Shown piece after piece: positions 50,268 through 59,369 of a stretch of DNA of 64,000 nucleotides (positions within the stretch are counted from its first letter, which is position 1; each line of letters starts with the position of its first letter). The DNA is taken from positions 496,001 through 560,000 of the forward strand of contig NZ_BMHM01000003.1 in assembly GCF_014640815.1 (NCBI RefSeq), read 5' to 3'. A model generated the notes under the pieces. That model was given only the letters and a program-made list of their open reading frames with translations. It had not been told where the DNA came from and did not search any database. This stretch comes from Vreelandella lutescens. Lineage in GTDB: Bacteria > Pseudomonadota > Gammaproteobacteria > Pseudomonadales > Halomonadaceae. Position numbers and translations under genes: made by a program.

Positions 50268-53200
50268 TTACCCTTTGACCGCCTGATGAAGCGGCGCGTA
50301 GAGCGCTTCTGTGAGCGTGGCAAAGGTGTGCCCGTTGGCTTGTTCGACGAACAACCGCTCGAAGCGGGGCCACTGGCGGCTTAAATACGCGCTTTGGGCC
50401 ACTTCACCAGTTTGGTAGCGGCCGCCTTCATAGGCGCTTTCGGCGGCGGCGTAGGCGTCGCTGTCTCGGCCTTTCTCTTGCGCTATATCCGGCGTGCCTT
50501 GCTTACTTAGCCAAGCAAACGCGGCTTGCGGTGCGAGCGGTAGCGGGGTTTCTAGGCCCGCTTGCCACGCGGCTAGCTGGGTTTCTAAATGCTGGCGGGC
50601 GGTATCGGCATCCACCGGCGCTAGCGTGACATGCCCCGCTTTGGAGAGCAGTTGCGTCGTCATCGGGCCATCCAGGTTGCCCGCTAGGTGCGCGACCCAG
50701 GGGCGCAGCAAGTGGCTCCAGCGGTACTGGCCGCGCCCGCTGCCTTGGCTAATCAGGCTGCTACTGAGTAGCAGCAGGCGGCAGCGGCGGCCTGCTTCAT
50801 CCTGGCGCAGCTCACCCAAGGGTTCTTCCAGCGTGAGGCCGTGGGCCTCAAAGTGAATCATGGTGTCGGGCAGGGGATGCGGCCACGCGTCGAGCGCTTC
50901 TTCGTAGGCGTTGAAAAGCGCCTCCATGGGTTCGGCGAGTGCCGTGCGCATGCGTTCGCCGAACGCGCCCATGGCCAGCACGCCTTGGCCTTGAAAGCGC
51001 TCCAAGGCTTCGTGCAATGCTTCCATACGCGGCTGGCCGTTATCCACCGCGTGGCGTTGGGCGGCAATCAGCTGATCTTGGAGCTGCCAGTTTTGCAGGC
51101 CATCAAGGGCGAATGGCTCGGCGTCCAGCTCGGCGATGGCTTCCTGCTCGAAATAGACCCCTAAGCGAGTATTGAAGAAGCTGCGCACCGGCTCGCGCAG
51201 AAAGCTGCCTAGCTGCCCAAGCGAGAGGCTGGTGGGGGCGTTTTCCGGCGCTGGCAGCGTGCGGCTAGCGGCGGGTGGCGTGCGCGGGGCGTGCACCTCG
51301 CGCCATTCGTGGGCGTAGGTGAACAGTCGGCTTGCTGAGCTGTTGAAGTAAGCGCGGCTAAAAGGCTGCAGCGGATGCTCGGTGGTGAGTGTTTCCAGCA
51401 GCAGCGCGCCGTTTTCCGTTTGCCAGCCGGCTTCTAAGTGGTCGCGCAGTTGGCCCACCAGCACTGAGGGCGGCAGCGGCGTGTTATCTATCTGGCTGCG
51501 GCCGACCCAGCTCACGTAGAGCTGGTCGCGGGCGGAGAGCAGCGCTTCCAGAAACAGGTAGCGGTCGTCTTCCCGGCGGGAGCGGTCGCCGGGGCGGTAG
51601 TCGCTGCCCATCAGGTCGAAATCCAGCGGCGGCTGGGAGCGGGGGTACTCGCCGTCGTTCATGCCCAGCAGGCACACCCGCTTGAAGGGAATAGCACGCA
51701 TGGGCATCAGCGTGGCGAAGTTGACCGCCCCGGCCAAGAAGCGTTGGGAAAGGCTGTGTTCATCAATCTGCGCCAGCCAGTGCTCTCGCACCATGGAGAG
51801 CGGCAGCGGGTCGTTGAGTTCCGCTTCCCGGCTGCTTTCCAGCATCTGCTGCAAGCCGCTCTCCAGCTTGGTGAGCATGATGCTCTCTTGGGCGTCGTCG
51901 GTAAGAAAGAAAGTTTCCAGCAGCTCCCTTAGCCGCGCGACCCAAGTAGCGGCATCAGTGGGTTGGCAGAAGCTCTCCCAGGTGGCTTCGAGCTTCTCTA
52001 GCAGCGTCGCCAGCGGCCCCGCTAAGCCCGCTTCCAGCCCGCCAATATCATCAAACGGTTCGATACCTTGCCACGCGTGGCCTTCGCCCACGGTGTAGCC
52101 CAGCAGCAGGCGGCGCAGGCCGAATGCCCAGGTGTTTTGGCTCAGCCCGCCGGGCAGTTCCAGCCTTTGGCGCTGCTTGGCGTTAAGCCCCCAGCGGATT
52201 CCCGCACCCTCCATCCAGCGCTCTAGCACCGGCAGGTCGCGCTCTTCTAGGCCGAAGCGCTGGCGCAGGGCGGGTACATCCAGCAGGTCGAGCAAATCGC
52301 TCACCGACAGGCGCAGCTCCGGCAGCCGTAGCAGCTTTTCCAGCGCAATCATCAGCGGCAGGCGGTGGCGGCTGGCTTGGTCGGAGAGCGTGTAGGGAAT
52401 GTGCCGCGGGTCGTCGGTGGGCAGCTGGCCAAACACCGCTTCGATGTGCGGCGCGTAGCGGTCGATATCCGGCACCATGACGATGATGTCCCGTGGGCGC
52501 AGGTGTGGGTCGGCGCTGAAGGCGGCCAGCAGCTGGTCGTGGAGAATCTCCACTTCCCGCTGGGGGCCGTGGGCGATATGGAACACGATGGAGTCATCGG
52601 CAGCGGGCAGTGCGGGCCAGTGGCCTTGCGTTTCCGCCACGGGGCGCAGCTCGCGGATGTCATCTTGCAGCTGGCTGAGCAGGCAGTGGCGATCCTCGCC
52701 GCTGAACGGCTCGAACATATCGATGCGCAGTGCCTGCTGCTCGAATAGGGTTTGGTAGTTGCCTGCGTCGTCGTGCTCATCGAGCAGGCGCAGGTAGTCG
52801 CGGCCCTGCTTGCCCCAGGCGGCCAGCAGCGGCTGGGCGTGCAGGTGCAGGGCGTCATCGGCATCGCCGGTGCCCAGTACATCCAGCGCTTCGGGCATGC
52901 CGGTTTTGCGCCGCTGGCGGTAGCGCTGGGCGCGCAGAAGGTCTTTGTGCTCGATGATATCCGCCCAATAGAACTGGCAGGGGTTGTGAACGCACAGCAC
53001 GATTTGGCAGCAGCGGGAGAGCGCCGCCAGCGCTTCTAGGGTTTGCTGGGGCAGCGATGAAATCCCGAAGATAATCAGCCGCCGGGGCAGCCCCGGAGGG
53101 CAGTCTTGGCCTTCCAGGTGCTCGGTGGCCTTCAAGAAGCGCTGGTGAACCTGGGCGCGGCTGCTGTTCAGCCCGGCATCGCCTTGGGTGGCGGCCACAT

Positions 53201-53822
53201 CGTCACGCAGGATGCGCCAGAGCGCGGGCTGCCAGCGCTGGTGCTCTTCCAGCGGGCGGTGCTCACCTCTGGCGGTAATCAGCACATCGTGGCCGTTGGC
53301 CCAGGCGTCCAGCCAGTCGGCGCGGTAGACCTGGTACTGGTCGAACAGATCCGCCAGCCGCTCGGCCAGTTGGTAGTGCTTGCGCTGGTCGCGGTCGATT
53401 TCTAGAAACTGCGCCAGCGGCTCGAACACCGGCTGCCCGGCCAGGGTAGGCAGCAGGCGCAGCAGCCGCCATACCAAGCGCGACTTATCAAACGGCGAGG
53501 TTTCCGGCACGGCATCGGCATTTTGCGAAACGTGAGTGAGCACCGTGCGGTAGGCCTGCCATAGAAACCGCGCGGGCAGCATCACCTCTAGCGCCGCCGC
53601 AATCCCCGCGCCGCCGTTTTTGGGGTCTTCCGCCAGCGCCAGCTTCAGCCACTGCCCAATACCGTTGCTCTGCACCAGAATGGTTTCGTTCTCCAACGGC
53701 CCCAACGGCTGGCGGCGCATCCACTCCACCGCCAAACCGCGTAAATCTTCCAAGCGGTTAGCATGTACCACCATAAAACCAGGGGGGAGCGGAGTGGGGG
53801 AGAACAAAGCATTAGCAGGCAT
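50268..53822 (-). CDS. recC: Exodeoxyribonuclease V gamma subunit (RecC)
   Basis: A 1184-residue protein that reads the Chi sequence and splits the duplex in RecBCD. MVVHANRLEDLRGLAVEWMR near the N-terminus, ILVQSNGIGQWLKLALA, FHIAHGPQREVEILHDQLLA, RVCLLGMNDGEYPRSQPPLD and FLEALLSARDQLYVSW match RecC. It has dead helicase and nuclease folds, as usual. I chose ATG 53822; the open frame reaches 53936 but without family support. The gene would normally be followed directly by recB; here the two plus-strand genes lie between. Confidence 0.93.
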   Translation of the reverse strand: MPANALFSPTPLPPGFMVVHANRLEDLRGLAVEWMRRQPLGPLENETILVQSNGIGQWLKLALAEDPKNGGAGIAAALEVMLPARFLWQAYRTVLTHVSQNADAVPETSPFDKSRLVWRLLRLLPTLAGQPVFEPLAQFLEIDRDQRKHYQLAERLADLFDQYQVYRADWLDAWANGHDVLITARGEHRPLEEHQRWQPALWRILRDDVAATQGDAGLNSSRAQVHQRFLKATEHLEGQDCPPGLPRRLIIFGISSLPQQTLEALAALSRCCQIVLCVHNPCQFYWADIIEHKDLLRAQRYRQRRKTGMPEALDVLGTGDADDALHLHAQPLLAAWGKQGRDYLRLLDEHDDAGNYQTLFEQQALRIDMFEPFSGEDRHCLLSQLQDDIRELRPVAETQGHWPALPAADDSIVFHIAHGPQREVEILHDQLLAAFSADPHLRPRDIIVMVPDIDRYAPHIEAVFGQLPTDDPRHIPYTLSDQASRHRLPLMIALEKLLRLPELRLSVSDLLDLLDVPALRQRFGLEERDLPVLERWMEGAGIRWGLNAKQRQRLELPGGLSQNTWAFGLRRLLLGYTVGEGHAWQGIEPFDDIGGLEAGLAGPLATLLEKLEATWESFCQPTDAATWVARLRELLETFFLTDDAQESIMLTKLESGLQQMLESSREAELNDPLPLSMVREHWLAQIDEHSLSQRFLAGAVNFATLMPMRAIPFKRVCLLGMNDGEYPRSQPPLDFDLMGSDYRPGDRSRREDDRYLFLEALLSARDQLYVSWVGRSQIDNTPLPPSVLVGQLRDHLEAGWQTENGALLLETLTTEHPLQPFSRAYFNSSASRLFTYAHEWREVHAPRTPPAASRTLPAPENAPTSLSLGQLGSFLREPVRSFFNTRLGVYFEQEAIAELDAEPFALDGLQNWQLQDQLIAAQRHAVDNGQPRMEALHEALERFQGQGVLAMGAFGERMRTALAEPMEALFNAYEEALDAWPHPLPDTMIHFEAHGLTLEEPLGELRQDEAGRRCRLLLLSSSLISQGSGRGQYRWSHLLRPWVAHLAGNLDGPMTTQLLSKAGHVTLAPVDADTARQHLETQLAAWQAGLETPLPLAPQAAFAWLSKQGTPDIAQEKGRDSDAYAAAESAYEGGRYQTGEVAQSAYLSRQWPRFERLFVEQANGHTFATLTEALYAPLHQAVKG

Positions 53823-53956
53823 ATGGCGGCGTTCCTTCACAGCAATCAGCGTCACGGGGTGCGGTGAGGCTATGGTGCCATAAGTTAAGTACCTTGCGGG
53901 ATGTAAGATATATCGCCAAGCTGTGCCCTTTGCCATGCCATTGAGAGGAGTCCGTG

Positions 53957-55642
53957 ATGACCGAGCCGACCAACAATAATACCCGCCGCCACTCTGCCCA
54001 AGTGGTGGATGGCCCCGGTAAAGCGGCTAGCCGCGCCATGCTGCGCGCCGTGGGCTTCAACGATGACGATTTTCAAAAGCCTCAGGTAGGTATTGCTTCC
54101 ACTTGGAGCATGGTGACGCCGTGTAATAGCCATATTGGTGAGCTGGCGGAGTTTGCCCGGGATGGGGCCGATACCGCCGGTGGTAAAGGCGTGGTGTTCA
54201 ATACCATCACCATTTCTGATGGCATTGCCAACGGCACTGAAGGCATGAAGTACTCGCTGGTCTCGCGGGAAGTGATTGCCGACTCCATCGAAACCGTGGC
54301 GGGTTGCGAAGGCTTTGATGGCCTGGTGGCGATTGGCGGCTGCGATAAGAACATGCCGGGCTGTGTGATGGGCTTGGCGCGACTCAATCGCCCCAGCGTG
54401 TTCGTTTACGGCGGCACCATTATGCCCGGCAAAGGGCACACCGATATTGTCTCGGTGTTTGAGGCGATGGGCGCGCACTCTCGTGGCGACATCGACCTGA
54501 TCGAGCTGAAAAACATCGAAGAGACCGCGATTCCTGGCCCTGGCTCCTGTGGGGGGATGTACACCGCCAACACCATGGCTTCAGCCATTGAGGCGCTGGG
54601 TATGAGCCTGCCGGGGAGTTCAGCGCAAAACGCCATCTCCCAAGAGAAGCGCGACGACTGCAAAGCCGCTGGCGAAGCCGTGCTGGCGTTGCTGGCTCAA
54701 GACATTAAGCCTTCCGATATCATGACCCGCGAAGCGTTTGAGAACGCCGTGACCGTGGTAATTGCTCTTGGGGGCTCCACCAACGCGGTGCTGCACCTGA
54801 TTGGTATGGCGCGCACCATCGGTGTCGAGCTGACTCTGGCCGATTTCACCGAGATCGGTAAGCGTGTGCCGGTACTGGCCGATTTGCGCCCCAGCGGCCA
54901 CTACATGATGAGCGAGCTGGTGGCGATTGGCGGCATTCAGCCGCTGATGAAAATCCTGTTGGATGCTGGGCTGCTCAACGGCAACTGCTTAACCGTGACT
55001 GGCAAGACGCTGGCGGAGAACCTCGCTGATGTTGAGCCCTACCCGATGGATCAGCAAATCATCGCGCCGCTGGGTAACCCGATTAAAGCCGAAAGCCACC
55101 TGCGTATTCTGTTTGGCAACTTAGCGCCGGAAGGGGCGGTGGCGAAAATTACCGGCAAAGAGGGCACGCGCTTTAGCGGCTCGGCGCGGGTGTTTGGCTC
55201 GGAAGAGGAAGCCCAGGCGCGAATTAATGACGGCACCGTGGTCGCGGGCGATGTGGTGGTGATTCGCTACGAAGGCCCGAAAGGTGGGCCCGGGATGCGC
55301 GAAATGCTCACCCCTACCTCGGCCATTATGGGCCGTGGTTTAGGCAACGACGTGGCGCTGATTACCGATGGTCGTTTCTCTGGCGGCAGCCACGGGTTTG
55401 TGGTGGGGCATGTATCGCCGGAAGCGTTTGATGGCGGCCCGCTGGCGCTGGTGGAAGATGGTGACGCCATCACCATTGATGCCGAAGCCGATACCATTGA
55501 TGTGCATATCAGCGATGAAGAGATAATGCGCCGCCGCGCGGCCTGGCAGCAGCCAGCACCTCGCTATACGCGCGGTGTACTGGCCAAGTACGCCAAGCTG
55601 GTTAGCTCTGCGAGTACCGGCGCGGTGACTGATCAAGAGTAA
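53957..55642 (+). CDS. ilvD: Dihydroxy-acid dehydratase
   Basis: A 561-residue iron-sulfur dehydratase in valine, leucine and isoleucine synthesis, acting on dihydroxyisovalerate and its homologue. Cluster cysteines lie in [19 protein letters not shown] and [33 protein letters not shown] is the C-terminal signature. At 561 residues it belongs to the short form, shorter than the Escherichia coli enzyme (616 residues), and probably carries a [2Fe-2S] cluster. GAGAGGA precedes; GTG 53954 is the alternative start. A strong terminator follows. Confidence 0.95.
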   Translation: MTEPTNNNTRRHSAQVVDGPGKAASRAMLRAVGFNDDDFQKPQVGIASTWSMVTPCNSHIGELAEFARDGADTAGGKGVVFNTITISDGIANGTEGMKYSLVSREVIADSIETVAGCEGFDGLVAIGGCDKNMPGCVMGLARLNRPSVFVYGGTIMPGKGHTDIVSVFEAMGAHSRGDIDLIELKNIEETAIPGPGSCGGMYTANTMASAIEALGMSLPGSSAQNAISQEKRDDCKAAGEAVLALLAQDIKPSDIMTREAFENAVTVVIALGGSTNAVLHLIGMARTIGVELTLADFTEIGKRVPVLADLRPSGHYMMSELVAIGGIQPLMKILLDAGLLNGNCLTVTGKTLAENLADVEPYPMDQQIIAPLGNPIKAESHLRILFGNLAPEGAVAKITGKEGTRFSGSARVFGSEEEAQARINDGTVVAGDVVVIRYEGPKGGPGMREMLTPTSAIMGRGLGNDVALITDGRFSGGSHGFVVGHVSPEAFDGGPLALVEDGDAITIDAEADTIDVHISDEEIMRRRAAWQQPAPRYTRGVLAKYAKLVSSASTGAVTDQE

Positions 55643-55686
55643 CCCGCGAAGCGTCACCCATGCGGTTAGGCTGTCACTAAGTCGTC

Positions 55687-55723
55687 AAGCGCAAGGCGTA
55701 GCATTAACGCTTTGCGCTTTTTA
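55687..55723 (+). terminator. Terminator after ilvD
   Basis: A 12-bp stem (AAGCGCAAGGCG with CGCTTTGCGCTT, one G-T pair) around a 9-nt loop is followed by a T run. Confidence 0.88.
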
Positions 55724-55743
55724 TTGAATGAACGGTGGGCACG

Positions 55744-56937
55744 ATGACGATAGAGAAGCAGGCAAGAGGTCGAGCCAGCGAAGTCTTTTGGGCTTTTTTA
55801 GCGCTGGGGCTGACCTCGTTTGGTGGGCCGGTCGCGCACCTTGGCTACTTTCGCACGGCGTTTGTAGAAAGACGCCAGTGGCTAAGCGAACAGGCCTACG
55901 CGGATTTAGTCGCGCTGTGCCAATTTTTGCCAGGGCCAGCCAGTAGCCAGGTAGGCTTTGCGTTGGGGCTGATGCGGGCAGGCCCTTGGGGCGCGGCCAT
56001 GGCGTGGCTGGCATTCACGCTTCCTTCGGCGTTGGTATTGGCGATGTTTGCCATGGGCGCGACGCTGCTAGATGGGCCGATGGCCAGCGGTATTATTCAC
56101 GGCTTGAAGATTGTCGCGGTGGCCATTGTGGCCCATGCGGTGTGGGGGATGGCGCGTAACCTCTGCCCGGATAAAACCCGCGCAGGCATTGCGCTTGCGG
56201 CGGTGTTTTCCGTGGTGGTGGTGAGCGGGCCGTTGGGGCAGGTGAGTGCGATTGTGCTGGGTGGTTTAGTGGGGCTGTTGCTCTGCCGTGAAAGTGCTCA
56301 GGGAGAGCTGGCCGACTCGCTGCATTTTGCGGTGTCACGTAAGGTAGGCATGATTTCCCTAGGGCTTTTTGTAGCGCTGCTGGTGCTGTTGCCGTTACTG
56401 GCCGGTGGTGCTGTGTGGCTGGCCGTGGTCGATTCGTTCTACCGCTCGGGGGCGCTGGTGTTTGGTGGTGGTCATGTGGTGCTGCCGCTGCTGGAAGCCG
56501 AAGTGGTGCAGTCCGGTTGGATAACGGCGGATGAGTTCTTGACCGGCTATGGGGCTGCACAGGCAGTGCCAGGGCCACTGTTCACCTTTGCAGCCTATCT
56601 AGGGGCTTTGCTCCCAGGGCTGCCTAGCGTGATTGGCGCACTGTTGGCGCTGCTGGCGATTTTTGTACCGGGCTTTTTGCTTTTGGTAGGCGTGCTGCCG
56701 TTTTGGAACCGTTTCCGTCAGTGGGGAAGCGCTCAGGCACTGATGCGTGGTGCCAATGCAGCGGTGGTGGGTATTTTAGCGGCCGCGCTCTACAACCCCG
56801 TATGGACCAGCGCCATTGTAGGGCCTTACGAGTTTGCTCTGGCGCTAACGGGCTTTTTGCTATTAACCGTTTGGAAATTACCCGCCTGGCTGGTGGTGAT
56901 AGTGGTAGCGCTGGGAGGCGTAGTGATTGCGGCGTGA
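55744..56937 (+). CDS. chrA: Chromate transporter ChrA
   Basis: A 397-residue inner-membrane protein of two repeated chromate-transport halves, about ten to twelve helices. The first half has LTSFGGPVAHLGYFRTAFVE and LCQFLPGPASSQVGFALGL; the second has ALVFGGGHVVLPLLEAEVV and AAQAVPGPLFTFAAYLGAL, the paired motifs of the long ChrA class. Exports chromate by proton coupling or handles other oxyanions. It starts 20 nt after the ilvD terminator. A hairpin with weak tail follows. Confidence 0.92.
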   Translation: MTIEKQARGRASEVFWAFLALGLTSFGGPVAHLGYFRTAFVERRQWLSEQAYADLVALCQFLPGPASSQVGFALGLMRAGPWGAAMAWLAFTLPSALVLAMFAMGATLLDGPMASGIIHGLKIVAVAIVAHAVWGMARNLCPDKTRAGIALAAVFSVVVVSGPLGQVSAIVLGGLVGLLLCRESAQGELADSLHFAVSRKVGMISLGLFVALLVLLPLLAGGAVWLAVVDSFYRSGALVFGGGHVVLPLLEAEVVQSGWITADEFLTGYGAAQAVPGPLFTFAAYLGALLPGLPSVIGALLALLAIFVPGFLLLVGVLPFWNRFRQWGSAQALMRGANAAVVGILAAALYNPVWTSAIVGPYEFALALTGFLLLTVWKLPAWLVVIVVALGGVVIAA

Positions 56938-56956
56938 TAATACGGCTTAAAACGAT

Positions 56957-56978
56957 TCGCCCCACAAAAGTGGGGCGA
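56957..56978 (+). terminator. Hairpin after chrA
   Basis: A 9-bp perfect stem (TCGCCCCAC/GTGGGGCGA) with an AAAA loop; few T residues follow, so efficiency is uncertain. Confidence 0.5.
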
Positions 56979-57060
56979 TTAGTCAGTGCAACATCCATAG
57001 AAGCTGTACAAATATAAGTGCCGAGATGTGTTGAGGTAAATAATAACGCTTGGGCTGTGG

Positions 57061-57333
57061 CTATGGCGCCTCCAGCTCTAAGGTGCGACGCAGGACATTG
57101 AGCTCGTCAATATCCAAATGCTCCAGCCTTCCGGCGAGCAGGTCGCTGATCTTTTGAACGGGCAAGCCAGCCTGGCGGGCTATTTCACGGCTTCCCAGAT
57201 CTGATACGGCGATCAGGCGGGTAATAATACGCATGAGGCGCGTACGTTTTTCTAATTCCCTGACATCGAGGTCAGGGCTGCTTCGCGGAGGATCCAGCGT
57301 TTCTGCGTGAGCAGTTGAGTATGCCGTACTCAT
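57061..57333 (-). CDS. Small helix-turn-helix protein (HigA2/XRE-like)
   Basis: A 90-residue protein. SREIARQAGLPVQKISDLLA followed by GRLEHLDIDELNVLRRTLEL matches the HTH of XRE-like and HigA2-type regulators. No toxin-like gene is adjacent (chrA is convergent, purE divergent), so a regulatory role is more likely than an antitoxin role. GGAG precedes the ATG. The 217 nt to purE carries its promoter and that of purE; no PurR box was evident. Confidence 0.65.
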   Translation of the reverse strand: MSTAYSTAHAETLDPPRSSPDLDVRELEKRTRLMRIITRLIAVSDLGSREIARQAGLPVQKISDLLAGRLEHLDIDELNVLRRTLELEAP

Positions 57334-57550
57334 GTGACTCCATCAGTCGGAAATGACCAACACACAATGCCGCCAAGTCGCGTGGTTTTCAATGCCTAAT
57401 TTGATGAAAATTTCACGATCACGCTAACACCCGCAAATGCCCGTGGCTCTGGTAAACTATGCGCCTTCCTATTTCTGAGTGAGCTGCGCGCTGTGCGTGG
57501 CTTATCGACCGCTTTCTAGCTTAAATAGGCCGTTGGCCGAGGAGTTTTGC

Positions 57551-58078
57551 ATGACGAACAGCGCACCCAAAGTGGGCGTGATCATGGGGTCTAAGTCGGA
57601 TTGGCCGGTCATGGAGCACGCGGTGGCGATGTTGGAGCGGTTGGGCGTTGCCTATGAAACCCGCGTGGTATCGGCGCATCGCACTCCTGATCTGCTGTTC
57701 GACTATGCGAAAAGCGCCTCTGAACGCGGCCTTCAAGTGATTGTGGCTGGCGCTGGCGGCGCTGCACACCTTCCGGGGATGGTCGCGTCACAAACGGCGC
57801 TGCCGGTACTGGGGGTGCCGGTGGAGTCCAAAGCACTGAAAGGGTTGGATTCACTGCTTTCTATTGCTCAAATGCCGGGCGGTATTGCGGTAGGTACGCT
57901 AGCTATTGGCAAAGCGGGAGCCACCAACGCAGGCCTGCTGGCAGCACAAATTGTGGGCCTTCAGGATAGCGCCGTGCGTGCAGCTGTTGAGACCTTCCGT
58001 GCAGAGCAAACTCAGCTGGTATTGGATAACCCTGACCCCCGTCCCGATGCACCTGCCACCAATCACTCCGCACAATAG
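57551..58078 (+). CDS. purE: N5-carboxyaminoimidazole ribonucleotide mutase
   Basis: A 175-residue class I PurE that converts N5-CAIR to CAIR in purine synthesis. [19 protein letters not shown] at the start, [16 protein letters not shown] (active-site Ser/His) and [18 protein letters not shown] are the signature segments. ATG 57551 has GAGG upstream. The C-terminal 15 residues are an unconserved tail. Followed 10 nt later by purK; standard purEK operon. Confidence 0.96.
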   Translation: MTNSAPKVGVIMGSKSDWPVMEHAVAMLERLGVAYETRVVSAHRTPDLLFDYAKSASERGLQVIVAGAGGAAHLPGMVASQTALPVLGVPVESKALKGLDSLLSIAQMPGGIAVGTLAIGKAGATNAGLLAAQIVGLQDSAVRAAVETFRAEQTQLVLDNPDPRPDAPATNHSAQ

Positions 58079-58088
58079 GTCGCCCAAC

Positions 58089-59228
58089 ATGAGCACTCAA
58101 ATTGCAAAAAATATTGGTGTTCTAGGCGCGGGCCAATTGGGTCGTATGTTGGCGCTGGCGGGTTACCCGTTGGGGAACACCTTTACCTTTTTAGATACCA
58201 CCGGTAACCCCAGCGCGGGTATCGGTGAAGTCATCATTGACCCAGACAACCAGCACTTGGCGGCATTTCTCGATAAGGTCGATGTGGTGACCTACGAATT
58301 TGAGCATCTGCCCGTTGAGCTCGTGCAGCAAATCGAGCAGCACAAGCCGGTTTACCCAGGCAGTCGCGCCATCGCGGTATGCCAAAACCGGGTGGAAGAG
58401 AAAACGCTGTTTGACCGTTTGGGCATTCCTACCCCCGCTTATCGCGTGGTTGAAAGCGCTGAGCAGCTCCAGGCTGCAGCGGCCGAATTAGGCTGCCCGG
58501 TAGTGGCCAAATCAGTGACCGAAGGTTACGACGGCAAGGGCCAGGCGGTGCTGAAAGCGCCGGAGCAGGCCCAAGAGGCGTGGGAAGCGATTGGCCATTC
58601 TCAGCTGATCGTCGAGGCGTTCGTTGATTTTGTACGCGAAGTATCGATGATTGCGGTGCGCGGCCGCGATGGGGACGTGGTGTTCTACCCCATGGCGGAA
58701 AACCAGCACGTGGGCGGAATTCTGCGCTACTCCGTGGCTCCGCTACCGGATTTGGACGCCAGCGTTCAACAAGCGGCCGATAACTATATTCGTGTGTTGC
58801 TGGATGAGCTGGATTACGTGGGCGTGCTGGCGCTGGAGCTGTTCCAAACCCGCGACGGCAGCCTGCTGGCCAACGAAATGGCCCCACGCGTACACAATTC
58901 TGGCCACTGGACGATGGACGGCGCGGTCACCAGCCAGTTCGAGAACCACCTGCGGGCTATTCAAGGCTTGCCGTTGGGCGCGACAAACGCCATTGCACCG
59001 ACCTGCATGGTGAATGTGATTGGCCTGGAAGGCGACAACGCAGCGCTGCTGGCCATTGCCGACACCCACCTGCACCGCTACGACAAAGCTGAGCGTCCAG
59101 GGCGTAAGCTGGCCCATGTGAACGTCGTGGCGGAGAATCACGCCGAGCTACTGGAAAAAGTGCGCGCTTGCCAGGCGTTGATACCGGATGCGCCCCCCGT
59201 GGAATGGAGTTTTGAATCCGCGCTGTAA
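58089..59228 (+). CDS. purK: N5-carboxyaminoimidazole ribonucleotide synthase
   Basis: A 379-residue ATP-grasp enzyme that makes N5-CAIR from AIR, bicarbonate and ATP. IGVLGAGQLGRMLALAGYPL at the start, AKSVTEGYDGKGQAVL (ATP site), VEAFVDFVREVSMIAVRG and NEMAPRVHNSGHWTMDGAVT are typical. Substrate for the partner PurE. Co-transcribed with purE; ends at a strong terminator. Confidence 0.96.
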   Translation: MSTQIAKNIGVLGAGQLGRMLALAGYPLGNTFTFLDTTGNPSAGIGEVIIDPDNQHLAAFLDKVDVVTYEFEHLPVELVQQIEQHKPVYPGSRAIAVCQNRVEEKTLFDRLGIPTPAYRVVESAEQLQAAAAELGCPVVAKSVTEGYDGKGQAVLKAPEQAQEAWEAIGHSQLIVEAFVDFVREVSMIAVRGRDGDVVFYPMAENQHVGGILRYSVAPLPDLDASVQQAADNYIRVLLDELDYVGVLALELFQTRDGSLLANEMAPRVHNSGHWTMDGAVTSQFENHLRAIQGLPLGATNAIAPTCMVNVIGLEGDNAALLAIADTHLHRYDKAERPGRKLAHVNVVAENHAELLEKVRACQALIPDAPPVEWSFESAL

Positions 59229-59234
59229 GCTATT

Positions 59235-59261
59235 AGCCGCCTGAGTTAGGCGGCTTTTTTA
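59235..59261 (+). terminator. Terminator after purK
   Basis: An 8-bp stem (AGCCGCCT/AGGCGGCT) with a GAGTT loop and a run of six to seven T. Confidence 0.93.
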
Positions 59262-59369
59262 TTATAGTCAGTCACTACTTTTGTCGCTTAAACGTGCTAA
59301 AACAGATGTATTAAAAAGATCCTAATCAATAAGATTGGCGTTAAGCCGACTGAAGAACAGGGAGTTTGT

